From Pantoea coffeiphila (GTDB taxonomy: Bacteria; Pseudomonadota; Gammaproteobacteria; Enterobacterales; Enterobacteriaceae), in contig NZ_JAFBFW010000005.1 in assembly GCF_016909495.1 (NCBI RefSeq), positions 186,001 to 250,000 on the forward strand: a DNA stretch of 64,000 bases, in the 5' to 3' direction. Of the stretch, positions 17,508 through 25,649 are shown one piece after another. Both the position numbers and the translations under genes were made by a program. The notes under the pieces were generated by a model that was given only the letters and a program-made list of their open reading frames with translations, did not search any database and was not told the origin of the DNA. Within the stretch, counting starts at the first letter, position 1. Each line of letters begins with the position of its first letter.

Positions 17508-18455
17508 TTACTTCAGTAACGACTCGGCGGTTTCTTTATTCGTTATCAGACCATTAATATATTTACCGTGCAGTGCGCCAAGAATGCCTGCGTATTTGGC
17601 TTCCCCCATTGCAATGCCGATGCGATAGCGCGCCTGTTTTAGTTTTTCCATTTTTATCGACAGCGTTTTTTCATTCATATTGGTTTCAACCATTTCGCCG
17701 TCGATATCGTAAAAGCGCGAACAGATATCGCCGACCACGCTGCGGGCGTTGAGATCGTCACTCTCTTCGCTGCCATAAAACGCGTGCCAGTTGGCGCCGT
17801 CGCGGATCGCCGGGGAGCCAATTCCCACCAGGGCGATGTCCAGATTGTCCCAGTAGGAGGAGATGGTTTTAAAATGCTCGGACTGCATAATGCCGTTGCG
17901 AATCAGCGTATTGTCCAGCAGCGCCGGGAAATCTGCCAGGTGAGACTCTGCTTTTAACTTCGCGGCGGCGTCGTAGGTCAGCGTATTCACGTGATAGCGG
18001 CTTTCCAGTTTCCCGGACGGGCCGCCGATAATCGGTACGCAAATCGTATGCCGGGACTGGCCGGCCTGCGGCAGATTGTCAACCAGCGCACGTAAGGCCC
18101 GGCCCCATGAAAAACCGACGATATCGCCCGGTTCCAGCAGTCTGTCTACCAGCTGCGCGCCGTGCTGGCCGATGATGTTCAGCTGGTCGTCCTCCAGCTG
18201 TGATTCACAGGAAGCGACCACCACCTCTTTCAGGCCGAATTTCTGTTTGAGCTGCTGTTCCAGCCACAGGTTTTCGTTGCAGTCGTAGTTGATGGCAATC
18301 GTCACGATGCCCCGATCGCGGCCGCGTTTCAGCAGGCGGCTAATCGTGGTGCGGTAGATCCCCAGTTCGCGGGCAATTTGTGCCTGCGTCATATCCTGCT
18401 CGTAATAGAGCTGGGCGATTTTTACAATCAGGCGGATATCGTCGCTGGTTTCCAT
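17508..18455 (-). CDS. sorC: Sorbitol/sorbose operon regulator SorC
   Basis: A 315-residue SorC/DeoR-type regulator. An N-terminal helix-turn-helix (about residues 18-45: MTQAQIARELGIYRTTISRL) precedes a large sugar-phosphate-binding domain with VGFSWG, VPIIGGPSG and GIGSPAI. In Klebsiella, SorC both activates and represses its own operon in response to sorbose. The ATG at 18455 fits a GAGG site and the known protein length. One candidate operator lies directly over the translation start region, and three more lie upstream. Confidence 0.93.
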   Translation of the reverse strand: METSDDIRLIVKIAQLYYEQDMTQAQIARELGIYRTTISRLLKRGRDRGIVTIAINYDCNENLWLEQQLKQKFGLKEVVVASCESQLEDDQLNIIGQHGAQLVDRLLEPGDIVGFSWGRALRALVDNLPQAGQSRHTICVPIIGGPSGKLESRYHVNTLTYDAAAKLKAESHLADFPALLDNTLIRNGIMQSEHFKTISSYWDNLDIALVGIGSPAIRDGANWHAFYGSEESDDLNARSVVGDICSRFYDIDGEMVETNMNEKTLSIKMEKLKQARYRIGIAMGEAKYAGILGALHGKYINGLITNKETAESLLK

Positions 18456-18472
18456 CGTCATCCTCGGGTTTC

Positions 18473-18705
18473 TGCACATTTGTGCAAATCACGTTTTCGC
18501 TGTCCTGATCTGATATAACCCGATCGATGAACGACTTAAAAGTAATATTCACGTGTTTCAGGCCGGTTTTACGGAGCTTTGTCTTGCACATTTGTTTAAT
18601 GATTGGGTGTTTTCCGGCACGTTTGTGCAGCTGGTTCTAATTAATTGATTATGCTGTTTTTTGCTGGGCAAGTTTGCACGAGGTGGGAGTGGGCACTTTT
18701 GTGAA
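18473..18705. promoter_or_regulatory. sor promoter region with an array of SorC operator-like palindromes
   Basis: The gap upstream of sorC (18456-18776) holds four versions of one 14-bp motif. TGCACATTTGTGCA at 18473-18486 is a perfect palindrome. TGCACATTTGTTTA is at 18585-18598, GGCACGTTTGTGCA at 18616-18629 and GGCACTTTTGTGAA at 18692-18705. Such an array is expected for a multimeric SorC protein controlling sorCDFBAME. Nothing else with coding potential is seen in this gap. Confidence 0.55.
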
Positions 18706-18776
18706 GAAAGGTGTAATGGATCACAAAATGATTGCGTGGCCGGTGGCGGTTGGAAACGCCGCCACCGGCGTGCGGT

Positions 18777-19697
18777 TCACAGACGGTTTGCTTCTTCGCG
18801 CAGCCACTGCTGCAACGCTTTGCCTTCTTCGCTCAGTTCCACTCCCTGCCGCACGCAGAGATAGTAGTCGCGGCCGTCGTCGCTGGCGTGGTCGAACAGC
18901 TTAACCAGTTCGCCCGACTGCAGATAAGGGGCGATCATCGGCTCGCGCATCAGCGCGCAGCCCAGCCCGGCCCGTACTGCGGCCAGCGTCAGCAGCCCGT
19001 CCTCAAACAGCGCGCCATCGCGGCGAAAGCGCCTGACGTTTTGTTCGGTGAACCACTGCTGCCACGACGATCGCTCCTCGTCGTGTACCAGTCGGCTCTG
19101 CGCCAGAATCTCCGGGGTATCAATGTAGCCGTGCACGCGCAGGAAGTCGCGGCTGGCGACCGGGATCATCCTGCCTGGGATCAGCTTCTCCGCCTGATAG
19201 CCGGTCCACTGGCCGCTGCCGAAGCGAATCGACAGATCCGAGGCGTCACTGTGGTAGTTACGGTGGTTGGCATAAACCACGTGGATCTCGATCGACGAAT
19301 GGGCGTTAGTGAAGCGCGGCAGCCGCGGAATAAACCAGCCCATACCGAACAGCGGGATCAGGCTGATAGTCACCTGCCGCGAGCGGTTCTGTTCCATCAG
19401 GTGCCCGGTTGCCTGGCGCAGCACGCTGAAGGCCGATCGGATCGAGCGGTAATATTCGCGGCCGGCGGCGCTGAGGATCAGCCGCCTCCCCTGGCGGTGG
19501 GTCAGCGGCTGCTGGAGAAACGTCTCCAGCACGCGCAGCTGGTGGCTGACCGCCGACGGCGAGATATCCAGCTCGTTCGCTGCGGCGCTCAGGCTGCCCA
19601 GCCGGGCGATCGCTTCAAATACGCGCACCGCCCGCAGCGGCGGATCGTCTGATAGTTCACCGCTCGCCGGAAAATCCGACTGTTCTGTTTTATTCAT
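18777..19697 (-). CDS. LysR-type transcriptional regulator, GcvA-like
   Basis: A 306-residue regulator. The winged helix covers about residues 20-80 (LPxLSAAANELDISPSAVSHQLRxLE-like segment), and the effector domain follows, beginning VTISLIPLFGMGWFIPRL, a GcvA-group feature. The ATG at 19697 is preferred to an upstream TTG. It is divergent from the thiazoline/carbamoyl-type operon and probably controls it. Its first codons and upstream region are duplicated at 21653-21811. The effector is unknown. Confidence 0.85.
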   Translation of the reverse strand: MNKTEQSDFPASGELSDDPPLRAVRVFEAIARLGSLSAAANELDISPSAVSHQLRVLETFLQQPLTHRQGRRLILSAAGREYYRSIRSAFSVLRQATGHLMEQNRSRQVTISLIPLFGMGWFIPRLPRFTNAHSSIEIHVVYANHRNYHSDASDLSIRFGSGQWTGYQAEKLIPGRMIPVASRDFLRVHGYIDTPEILAQSRLVHDEERSSWQQWFTEQNVRRFRRDGALFEDGLLTLAAVRAGLGCALMREPMIAPYLQSGELVKLFDHASDDGRDYYLCVRQGVELSEEGKALQQWLREEANRL

Positions 19698-19840
19698 ATG
19701 AATCAATAATTCTCAGTTTTAAGGTGGTTGGCGTTTTTATAAAACATAGTGAATTCAGCTAACTACCTCAAATCAATTTTACGATAAGTAAGAAGGATTC
19801 CGTATTTCACAATTTAACTCAGTTAACGGATCGTAGGCCC
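19682..19840. repeat. Divergent promoter region, copy 1 of a duplicated regulatory segment
   Basis: This segment spans the first codons of the LysR gene and the intergenic DNA. It is paralogous to 21653-21811 at a constant offset of 1971 nt. Eighteen bases are identical at the LysR end (19682-19699), and 30 of 39 positions match from 19801 onward (CGTATTTC, then CGGAT and GTAGG). The conserved right half probably holds the promoter or the LysR recognition site. Confidence 0.75.
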
Positions 19841-19923
19841 GCAACGCACTATTCCATACGACAACTGTGGATACCCGATTGGCGGCTACGCTTGTGTCGG
19901 GGGTAACTAACGGGAGAGGCACG

Positions 19924-20415
19924 ATGAGCTGTAGTCAGAATCAGGAGCTGGGCATTCTTGCCCGCCGGAAAATTGAAGCGGAGATCATCAAACCGATCTA
20001 TGACCTGCTGGTGCGCGATCTGGGCAAGGATCGTGCACAGGCGATCATTGGCGAGGCGATCGAAAACGCGGCGATCCAGGCCGGGCGCGAATTTGCCGCC
20101 CGGGAGCCGAAACGGGCCGATCTGCGCAGCTTCGTCGCTCTGCAATACCTGTGGGAGAAAGACAACGCGCTGGAGGTACGGGTGCTCGACGACGACGGCC
20201 AGCAGTACAACTATGACGTTACCCGCTGCCGTTACGCGGAGATGTATCACGAAATGGGGCTGGGTGAGATTGGTCACTTGCTCTCCTGCGCGCGCGACGA
20301 CAAGTTTATCGTCGGCTATGCGCCTGACGTTGAGCTGATGCGGACCACTACCGTGATGTCGGGCGCGCCGCGCTGCGATTTTCGCTACCGGGTGAAACCG
20401 GACGGCGAACGATGA
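19924..20415 (+). CDS. L-2-amino-thiazoline-4-carboxylate hydrolase family protein
   Basis: A 163-residue protein resembling the ATC hydrolase family (Pfam PF14196). Characterised Pseudomonas members open L-2-amino-thiazoline-4-carboxylate to N-carbamoyl-L-cysteine. Visible features are a helical N-terminus (ARRKIEAEIIKPIYDLL), a central RCRYAEMYHEMGL and a C-terminal RTTTVMSGAPRCDFRY with conserved cysteine and aspartate. The ATG at 19924 follows GGGAGAGG. Its stop overlaps the amidohydrolase start by 4 nt, so the two are coupled as in the known ATC pathway. The family call is by recognition; the substrate is inferred from the neighbour. Confidence 0.75.
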   Translation: MSCSQNQELGILARRKIEAEIIKPIYDLLVRDLGKDRAQAIIGEAIENAAIQAGREFAAREPKRADLRSFVALQYLWEKDNALEVRVLDDDGQQYNYDVTRCRYAEMYHEMGLGEIGHLLSCARDDKFIVGYAPDVELMRTTTVMSGAPRCDFRYRVKPDGER

Positions 20416-21650
20416 GCGCCGATCTGCGGGTTAACGGCGAGCGCCTGTGGCAGACGCTGCACACCTTTGCCACGTTCGGTGCCACCCCGGCGGGTGGAGT
20501 TACCCGGCTGGCGCTGAGCGCCGAGGACCGCCAGGGGCGCGATACGCTGCGCCACTGGGCTACTGAGGCGGGTTTTCACTGCGAGATTGACGAGATTGGC
20601 AATCAATTTATCCGCCGACCGGGCCGCAATCCGCAGCTGGCACCGGTAATGACAGGTTCACACGGCGACTCGCAGCCGCTGGGCGGCAATTACGACGGCA
20701 TTTACGGCGTGCTGGCGGGGCTGGAGGTACTGCGCACCCTCAACGAGCGCGGTATTGAGACTGAACGCGATCTGCTGCTGGTGAACTGGACCAACGAGGA
20801 GGGCGCGCGCTTCACCCCGGCGATGCTGGCATCCGGCGTGTGGACCGGGGTGTTCTCCCGCGAGTACGCGCTGGCACGCCGCGACGGCGACGGCATCAGC
20901 GTGGATGAGGCGCTGCGGGCCATCGGCTATCGCGGTACGGCAGCGGCGCGGGCGATCCCGCTTCACGCCTGCTTCGAGCTGCACATTGAGCAGGGACCGA
21001 TTCTGGAGGAGACCGGCACCGACGTGGGCATCGTGCGCGCGGCGATGGGCCAGCGCTGGTTTGAAATCACCCTGACCGGCTTTGCGGCGCATGCCGGAAC
21101 CACACCGATGGACCTGCGACAGGATGCGCTGTGCGGCTTCGCCGAGGTGGCGCTGGCGGTAGAGCGCATCGGCAGGCAGTTCGCCGACGACGGCCGGGCG
21201 ACGGTCGGCATGGCGCAGCTGACCCCCAATTCGCGCAACGTGGTGCCGGGCCGGGTGTTTTTCACCGTTGAGTTTCGCCATCCCGACGCCGACGCCCTCG
21301 ATCGCATGGAGGCCGCGCTGCACGCTGCGCTGGCAACGCTCGGCGAGCGGCGGCTGACGGTCAGCGCCGGGAAAATATTTGACTACGCGCCGATCGCCTT
21401 TGATCAGGGCTGCGTTGCGCGCATTGAGCGTGCGGCCGGAGCGCTGGGGCTGACGCAGCGCAGCATGGTTTCCGGAGCGGGGCACGACGCGTGCTACCTC
21501 AGCCGGGTGGCTCCGACGGCGATGATCTTTATTCCCTGTGAAAAAGGCATCAGCCACAACGAGGCCGAGAACATCCTGCCAGCGTGGTCAACGAACGGCG
21601 CTGACCTGCTGCTGCACACGCTGCTGGCGGCGGCCAACGAGCCGGGCTGA
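20412..21650 (+). CDS. Zn-dependent M20-family amidohydrolase (N-carbamoyl-amino-acid hydrolase type)
   Basis: A 412-residue enzyme of the hydantoinase/carbamoylase branch of M20. Metal ligands are visible in GSHGDSQPLGGNYDG, TNEEGARF and ELHIEQGP, with a late histidine in GISHNEAE. HAGTTPMDLRQDA lies in the dimerisation/substrate region. It would release CO2 and ammonia from an N-carbamoyl amino acid; beside an ATC hydrolase, N-carbamoyl-L-cysteine is the likeliest substrate, with other ureido compounds possible. A second, distinct member of the family is at 49633-50889. Confidence 0.85.
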   Translation: MSADLRVNGERLWQTLHTFATFGATPAGGVTRLALSAEDRQGRDTLRHWATEAGFHCEIDEIGNQFIRRPGRNPQLAPVMTGSHGDSQPLGGNYDGIYGVLAGLEVLRTLNERGIETERDLLLVNWTNEEGARFTPAMLASGVWTGVFSREYALARRDGDGISVDEALRAIGYRGTAAARAIPLHACFELHIEQGPILEETGTDVGIVRAAMGQRWFEITLTGFAAHAGTTPMDLRQDALCGFAEVALAVERIGRQFADDGRATVGMAQLTPNSRNVVPGRVFFTVEFRHPDADALDRMEAALHAALATLGERRLTVSAGKIFDYAPIAFDQGCVARIERAAGALGLTQRSMVSGAGHDACYLSRVAPTAMIFIPCEKGISHNEAENILPAWSTNGADLLLHTLLAAANEPG

Positions 21651-21652
21651 TC

Positions 21653-21811
21653 GTTCTGTTTTATTCATATATTGATGTTATTTCGCCTGATGTGATTAAT
21701 GAGCTTGTTTATATTTTCATTAAAAACAACATGATAAGCGTTAATTAAAAAATAATAAGAAAGAATAACTGCGTATTTCCCTCTTCAATTCAATTATCGG
21801 ATTGTAGGGGT
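21653..21811. repeat. Duplicated regulatory segment, copy 2 (before the racemase gene)
   Basis: This segment begins three bases after the amidohydrolase stop. It carries the same 18 bases that encode the LysR start at 19682-19699, and 120 nt later the same CGTATTTC..CGGAT.GTAGG block. Here the LysR-start remnant has no gene attached. The conserved right half suggests an internal promoter for the racemase/ABC half of the cluster, controlled by the same regulator. Confidence 0.72.
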
Positions 21812-21826
21812 ATTACAGACGTTGAG

Positions 21827-22594
21827 ATGAAAATAATGAACCAGTGGCAAACCTTTACAGCACAGAGTGACGACGGTCCGGCGCGGCACGCGGCAATTGG
21901 CCTGATCGTGCTGGACAGCGATGTGGTGATTGAACAGGAGGTGCGGCGCTTCCTGCCGGCCGACGGTGTCGGGCTGTTCGCTTCCCGCATCAGCATGGCA
22001 CCGACGCTGTCGCCGGAGACGCTGGGCGCGCTGCGGGATGAGATCCCGGCGGTGGTCGCGCGGCTGGTCCCTAACGACCGGCTGGACGTTGTCGCCTTTG
22101 GCTGCACCTCGGCGTCTATGGTTCTGGGCAGCGCAGCGCTGGAACAGATTATCCGGGCGGCGCGCCCGCAGGTGGCGGTGACCGACCCGATCCGCGCGGC
22201 GCTGGCGGCGGTCTCAACGCTGGGGATTAACCGGCTGGCGGTGCTGACACCCTACGAACCGGCGCTGAATCAGCTGTTCGACGACTTCTGGCCGGCGAAC
22301 GGGGGAGCGGCAGTCGTGGCGCGCGGCTGCTTCAGCAAGAATAGCGATCCGCAGATTTGCCGCGTTGCGCCGCAGGCCATCTGGCAGGCCGCACTGCAGC
22401 TGGTACGGCAGTCGGGTGCCGACGGCCTGTTTATCTCCTGCACCGCGATGCGCTGCTCCGACATTATTACCCGACTGGAAGCCGACCTCGGTATTCCGGT
22501 GATTACCAGTAACCAGGCACTGGCCTGGCATGCAATGCAGTTAGCTGATTGTCATCATAATTCAATACATTACGGCAAAATTTTCTCTTACTAA
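21827..22594 (+). CDS. Asp/Glu racemase-like protein (maleate isomerase/arylmalonate decarboxylase group)
   Basis: A 255-residue protein of the aspartate/hydantoin racemase fold. The two catalytic cysteines are C93 in FGCTSASM and C205 in FISCTAMRC. TPYEPALNQLF between them is typical of the maleate isomerase/arylmalonate decarboxylase branch. In this setting it could racemise D- to L-2-aminothiazoline-4-carboxylate or another chiral substrate, since ATC users are known to need a racemase for the D isomer. An alternative ATG at 21836 exists; neither start has a strong ribosome-binding site. Confidence 0.75.
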   Translation: MKIMNQWQTFTAQSDDGPARHAAIGLIVLDSDVVIEQEVRRFLPADGVGLFASRISMAPTLSPETLGALRDEIPAVVARLVPNDRLDVVAFGCTSASMVLGSAALEQIIRAARPQVAVTDPIRAALAAVSTLGINRLAVLTPYEPALNQLFDDFWPANGGAAVVARGCFSKNSDPQICRVAPQAIWQAALQLVRQSGADGLFISCTAMRCSDIITRLEADLGIPVITSNQALAWHAMQLADCHHNSIHYGKIFSY

Positions 22595-22608
22595 CACCAG
22601 GGGCACTT

Positions 22609-23568
22609 ATGAAAAAATCACTCGTACTGTTAGCGACGCTGCTGCTCGCTAACGTCTCTGCCTGGGCGCAGAGTACCACCATCAAGATCGGCGCGAATAC
22701 CTTTGTCGGCTACGGCCTGCTGTATCTGGCGCAGGAAAAAGGCTATTTCAAACAGCAGGATCTCAACGTCGATCTGGTCAGCACCGAAGATAAGCCGTCA
22801 ACCGCTGCCGCAGTGGTGCGCGGCGATCTCGACGGCTGGGTCAGCACCGTAGACACCTTCATCTTCTACGATGCCGAGAAGCTGGGCCTGAAGCAGGTGC
22901 TGGATATCAGCCAGTCGTACGGCGCCGAGGGGATTCTGGCAACCAAAGATATCACCGACGTTGCGCAGCTGAAGGGCCGCAAGATCGGCGTGGAGGAAGG
23001 GTCTCCGGCGTATTTCCTGCTGCTTAACGCGTTGAAAGACGCCGGGCTGAAGCCGTCGGATATTTCGGTGGTGAATATGAAAGGTTCCGATGCCGGTGCG
23101 GCGTTTATCGCCGGTCAGATCGACGTTGCCGCCACCTGGGACCCATGGCTGGCGCAGGCGAGCAAACGTGCCGGTGGCCATGTGCTGTACAGCACCAAAC
23201 AGAAACCGGGCCTGATTGCCGATACGCTGGCGCTGCGTACCGACTTTATTGCTCAGCATCCGCAGGCGGTCACCGGCTTTATTAACGCCTACTTTGCTGC
23301 ATACCAGTTCTGGCACAGCCATCCGCAGGAGAGTGAAGCCATTATCGCCAAAACGTCCGGCATCCCGCTGGAGGATGTGAAGAGCGGCCTGACGCTGCTG
23401 AAATTCGGCTCGCCGGAAATCAACAAAGCCTATTTTTTGCAGGATGATGGCATCGACAGCGTGATTAATAACGGTTCGGCGATTTATCAGCAGGCCGGTG
23501 CCATCGCCAAACCGGCGACGGCGGACAAGCTGGTTGACCGCAGCGCACTGCGCACCGTACTGAAATAA
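22609..23568 (+). CDS. ABC transporter substrate-binding protein, NitT/TauT (SsuA/TauA-like) family
   Basis: A 319-residue periplasmic protein with a signal peptide cleaved near AWAQ (residue 21). It has NMT1/SsuA-like features: IGANTFVGYGLLYLAQEKGYF at the N-terminus, KGRKIGVEEGSPAYFLL and DVAATWDPWLAQA. This family binds nitrate, taurine, sulfonates, thiamine precursors and similar small molecules. It starts 15 nt after the racemase gene and is followed by its own permease and ATPase, so it probably imports the compound degraded by the upstream enzymes. Confidence 0.88.
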   Translation: MKKSLVLLATLLLANVSAWAQSTTIKIGANTFVGYGLLYLAQEKGYFKQQDLNVDLVSTEDKPSTAAAVVRGDLDGWVSTVDTFIFYDAEKLGLKQVLDISQSYGAEGILATKDITDVAQLKGRKIGVEEGSPAYFLLLNALKDAGLKPSDISVVNMKGSDAGAAFIAGQIDVAATWDPWLAQASKRAGGHVLYSTKQKPGLIADTLALRTDFIAQHPQAVTGFINAYFAAYQFWHSHPQESEAIIAKTSGIPLEDVKSGLTLLKFGSPEINKAYFLQDDGIDSVINNGSAIYQQAGAIAKPATADKLVDRSALRTVLK

Positions 23569-23581
23569 CGGGCGGGCAGTA

Positions 23582-24385
23582 ATGAATCCTCTGCAGCAAC
23601 GCGCGTCGCGTCATCGCCGCGGGCGGCAATACCGCTACGGCCTGCTCGGCATTTTCATCCTGCTCGCGCTGTGGCAGGGGGTGTGGCTGGCGCAGCTGTT
23701 CCCGGCGATGTTCCTGCCGGGACCGCTGGCGGTCGCCGCCCGCGCGCAGCAGCTGTTTATCGACGGCAGTTTGAGCCGCGACCTCGGCGTCAGCATTCTG
23801 CGGGTGACCGCCGGCTTCCTGCTGGCGGTGCTGGCGGCGGTGCCGTTCGGCGTGCTGATGGGCGTGACCACGCGCGGCCGGTACCTGCTGGCCCCGCTGT
23901 TCTCGTTTATCCGCTATATGCCCGCCACCGCCTTTATTCCGCTGCTGGTGCTGTGGATGGGCATTGGTGAGGGACAGAAGCTGGCGGTGATTTTTATCGG
24001 CGCCTACTTCCATCTCACCCTGATGGTCGCGGGCTGCCTGCGCGAGGTGCCGAAAGAGTTTAAGGAGTCGGCGGCGATCCTCGGTGCCACGCGCGTCCAG
24101 CGCCTGCTGCGGGTGATCCTGCCCGCCGCACTCCCGGCAATATGGGAGAAGATGCGCATTACGCTGGGCTGGGCCTGGACCTACATTGTGGTGGCGGAGA
24201 TGGTGGCGGCACAGAGCGGCATCGGCTTCGCCATCCTGCGCGCCTCCCGCTATATGGACATCACCACGCTGTTCGCCGGGGTGATTGCCATTGGCGTGGT
24301 CGGTATTATCAGCGACGCGCTGTTCGTGCTCGGTGGCCGGCTGCTGTTTCCCTATGTTCCTTCGGCACAGGAGGCCACGCGATGA
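23582..24385 (+). CDS. ABC transporter permease, NitT/TauT (SsuC/TauC-like) family
   Basis: A 267-residue inner-membrane permease with about six hydrophobic segments (the first around YGLLGIFILLALWQGVWL). The cytoplasmic loop EFKESAAILGATRVQRLLRVILPAALPAIWEKMR is the EAA motif that contacts the ATPase. Its last codons overlap the ATPase start. The partner proteins on both sides form a complete importer. Confidence 0.9.
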   Translation: MNPLQQRASRHRRGRQYRYGLLGIFILLALWQGVWLAQLFPAMFLPGPLAVAARAQQLFIDGSLSRDLGVSILRVTAGFLLAVLAAVPFGVLMGVTTRGRYLLAPLFSFIRYMPATAFIPLLVLWMGIGEGQKLAVIFIGAYFHLTLMVAGCLREVPKEFKESAAILGATRVQRLLRVILPAALPAIWEKMRITLGWAWTYIVVAEMVAAQSGIGFAILRASRYMDITTLFAGVIAIGVVGIISDALFVLGGRLLFPYVPSAQEATR

Positions 24386-25152
24386 CCAGCGTTGTCGACG
24401 TTCGCCAGCTGGGGAAAACCTTCCCCCACGCTGGAAAAAACAGACAGGTGCTGCGGGATATTGACCTGCAGGTAGCGCAGGGCGAGATCGTGGCGCTGCT
24501 CGGCCCGTCGGGCTGCGGCAAGTCGACCCTGCTGCGGATTATTGCCGGGCTGGAACAGCATGATTCCGGCGAGCTGCGGCTGGCACCGGCGGTGAAGATC
24601 GGCATGGTGTTCCAGTCGTATTCCGTGTTTCCCTGGCTGAGCGTGGAGGATAACGTCGCCTTCGGCCTGACGCTGCAGGGCGCGACGAAAAAGGCCGCCC
24701 GGCAGGCGGCACGCGAGCTGCTGGAGAAAGTCGGGCTGGCCGGGCAGGCAAAGGCGTGGACCTCGGTACTTTCCGGCGGCATGAAGCAGCGGCTGGCGAT
24801 TGCCCGCGCGCTGGCGGTGCGCCCGCAGCTGCTGCTGATGGACGAGCCATTCGGCGCGCTCGATGCTTTTACGCGTTTCGAGATGCAGCAGCTGTTGCTG
24901 CGGCTGTGGCAGGAGAGCGGGAAAACCGTGGTGTTTGTCACCCACGATATCGACGAAGCGATTCTGCTGGCCGACCGTATCGTAGTGCTGTCGCCGAACC
25001 CCGGCAGCGTAAACAGCATTATCCCGGTGGATCTGCCGCGCCCGCGTCACGATCTGACGGACCCAACGCTGCTGCAGCGGCAGGCGGCGCTGCGCAGTCA
25101 CCTTTATCAACTGTTTTTCAGTATGCAGTGCCCGGTCGGGGCATCGCACTAA
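24382..25152 (+). CDS. ABC transporter ATPase, NitT/TauT (SsuB/TauB-like) family
   Basis: A 256-residue ATPase. Walker A is GPSGCGKST (about residue 40), the Q-loop is VFQSYSVFPW, the signature is LSGGMKQR, Walker B is LLLMDEPFGALD and the switch histidine is in FVTHDIDEA. The ATG at 24382 overlaps the permease stop and is backed by AGGAGG at 24369-24374. It ends the cluster that starts at 19924. Confidence 0.92.
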   Translation: MTSVVDVRQLGKTFPHAGKNRQVLRDIDLQVAQGEIVALLGPSGCGKSTLLRIIAGLEQHDSGELRLAPAVKIGMVFQSYSVFPWLSVEDNVAFGLTLQGATKKAARQAARELLEKVGLAGQAKAWTSVLSGGMKQRLAIARALAVRPQLLLMDEPFGALDAFTRFEMQQLLLRLWQESGKTVVFVTHDIDEAILLADRIVVLSPNPGSVNSIIPVDLPRPRHDLTDPTLLQRQAALRSHLYQLFFSMQCPVGASH

Positions 25153-25180
25153 ACTGCGCCGGTCAGGGAGGCCCGCGCCG

Positions 25181-25609
25181 CTACAGCAGATCCAACTGGC
25201 CGCCGTTCTCTTCTTGTTGCCTGCCTTTCTTTACTGCTTTTTCCGGTGGAGCGGGCCGCTGCATCTCATGGTTAATCCAGTGCAGAATTACCTCGCAGAC
25301 CCACTGCTGCTGCTCTTCACTCATCGGTTGATGCGGCGGGATATCATGCCATTTACTCAGGCAGCCACGGCAGCAGGTGGCGGTGGCGTGCTGGGCGATA
25401 AACACCGGATGGCCGCGCATCGGCGTCTGTTTTCCTTCATTGGCCGGTTCTGCCGGTGCCAGTCGGGCACGGACAAACTCTGCGGTATGCTGCTCGACCA
25501 GCGCCCGGCCTTTCTCCTGGCAATAGCGATATTCCGCGCTGCCCAAATGAAAGCGCTGACGGAACGGGGAGCGGGCAAGCCGCTGGAAGAGGTGATCGAG
25601 AGTGTTCAT
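25181..25609 (-). CDS. DUF4186-family protein
   Basis: A 142-residue protein matching the DUF4186 family by its block GKQTPMRGHPVFIAQHATAT followed by CCRGCLSKWHDIP. The CCxxC pair and nearby histidines suggest metal binding or a redox role, but no function is known to me. It is convergent with the ABC operon and sits near no obvious partner. The C-terminal tail (AVKKGRQQEENGGQLDLL) is polar and probably disordered. Confidence 0.75.
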   Translation of the reverse strand: MNTLDHLFQRLARSPFRQRFHLGSAEYRYCQEKGRALVEQHTAEFVRARLAPAEPANEGKQTPMRGHPVFIAQHATATCCRGCLSKWHDIPPHQPMSEEQQQWVCEVILHWINHEMQRPAPPEKAVKKGRQQEENGGQLDLL

Positions 25610-25649
25610 AGCCGGGTCGTTTCAGGATTAATTCGTCGGATTGCCATGC

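Noticed and set aside
18732-19652. 306-codon plus-strand frame opposite the LysR gene
   Set aside because: The minus-strand LysR has a complete domain structure; the opposite frame has no motif and is a mirror frame.
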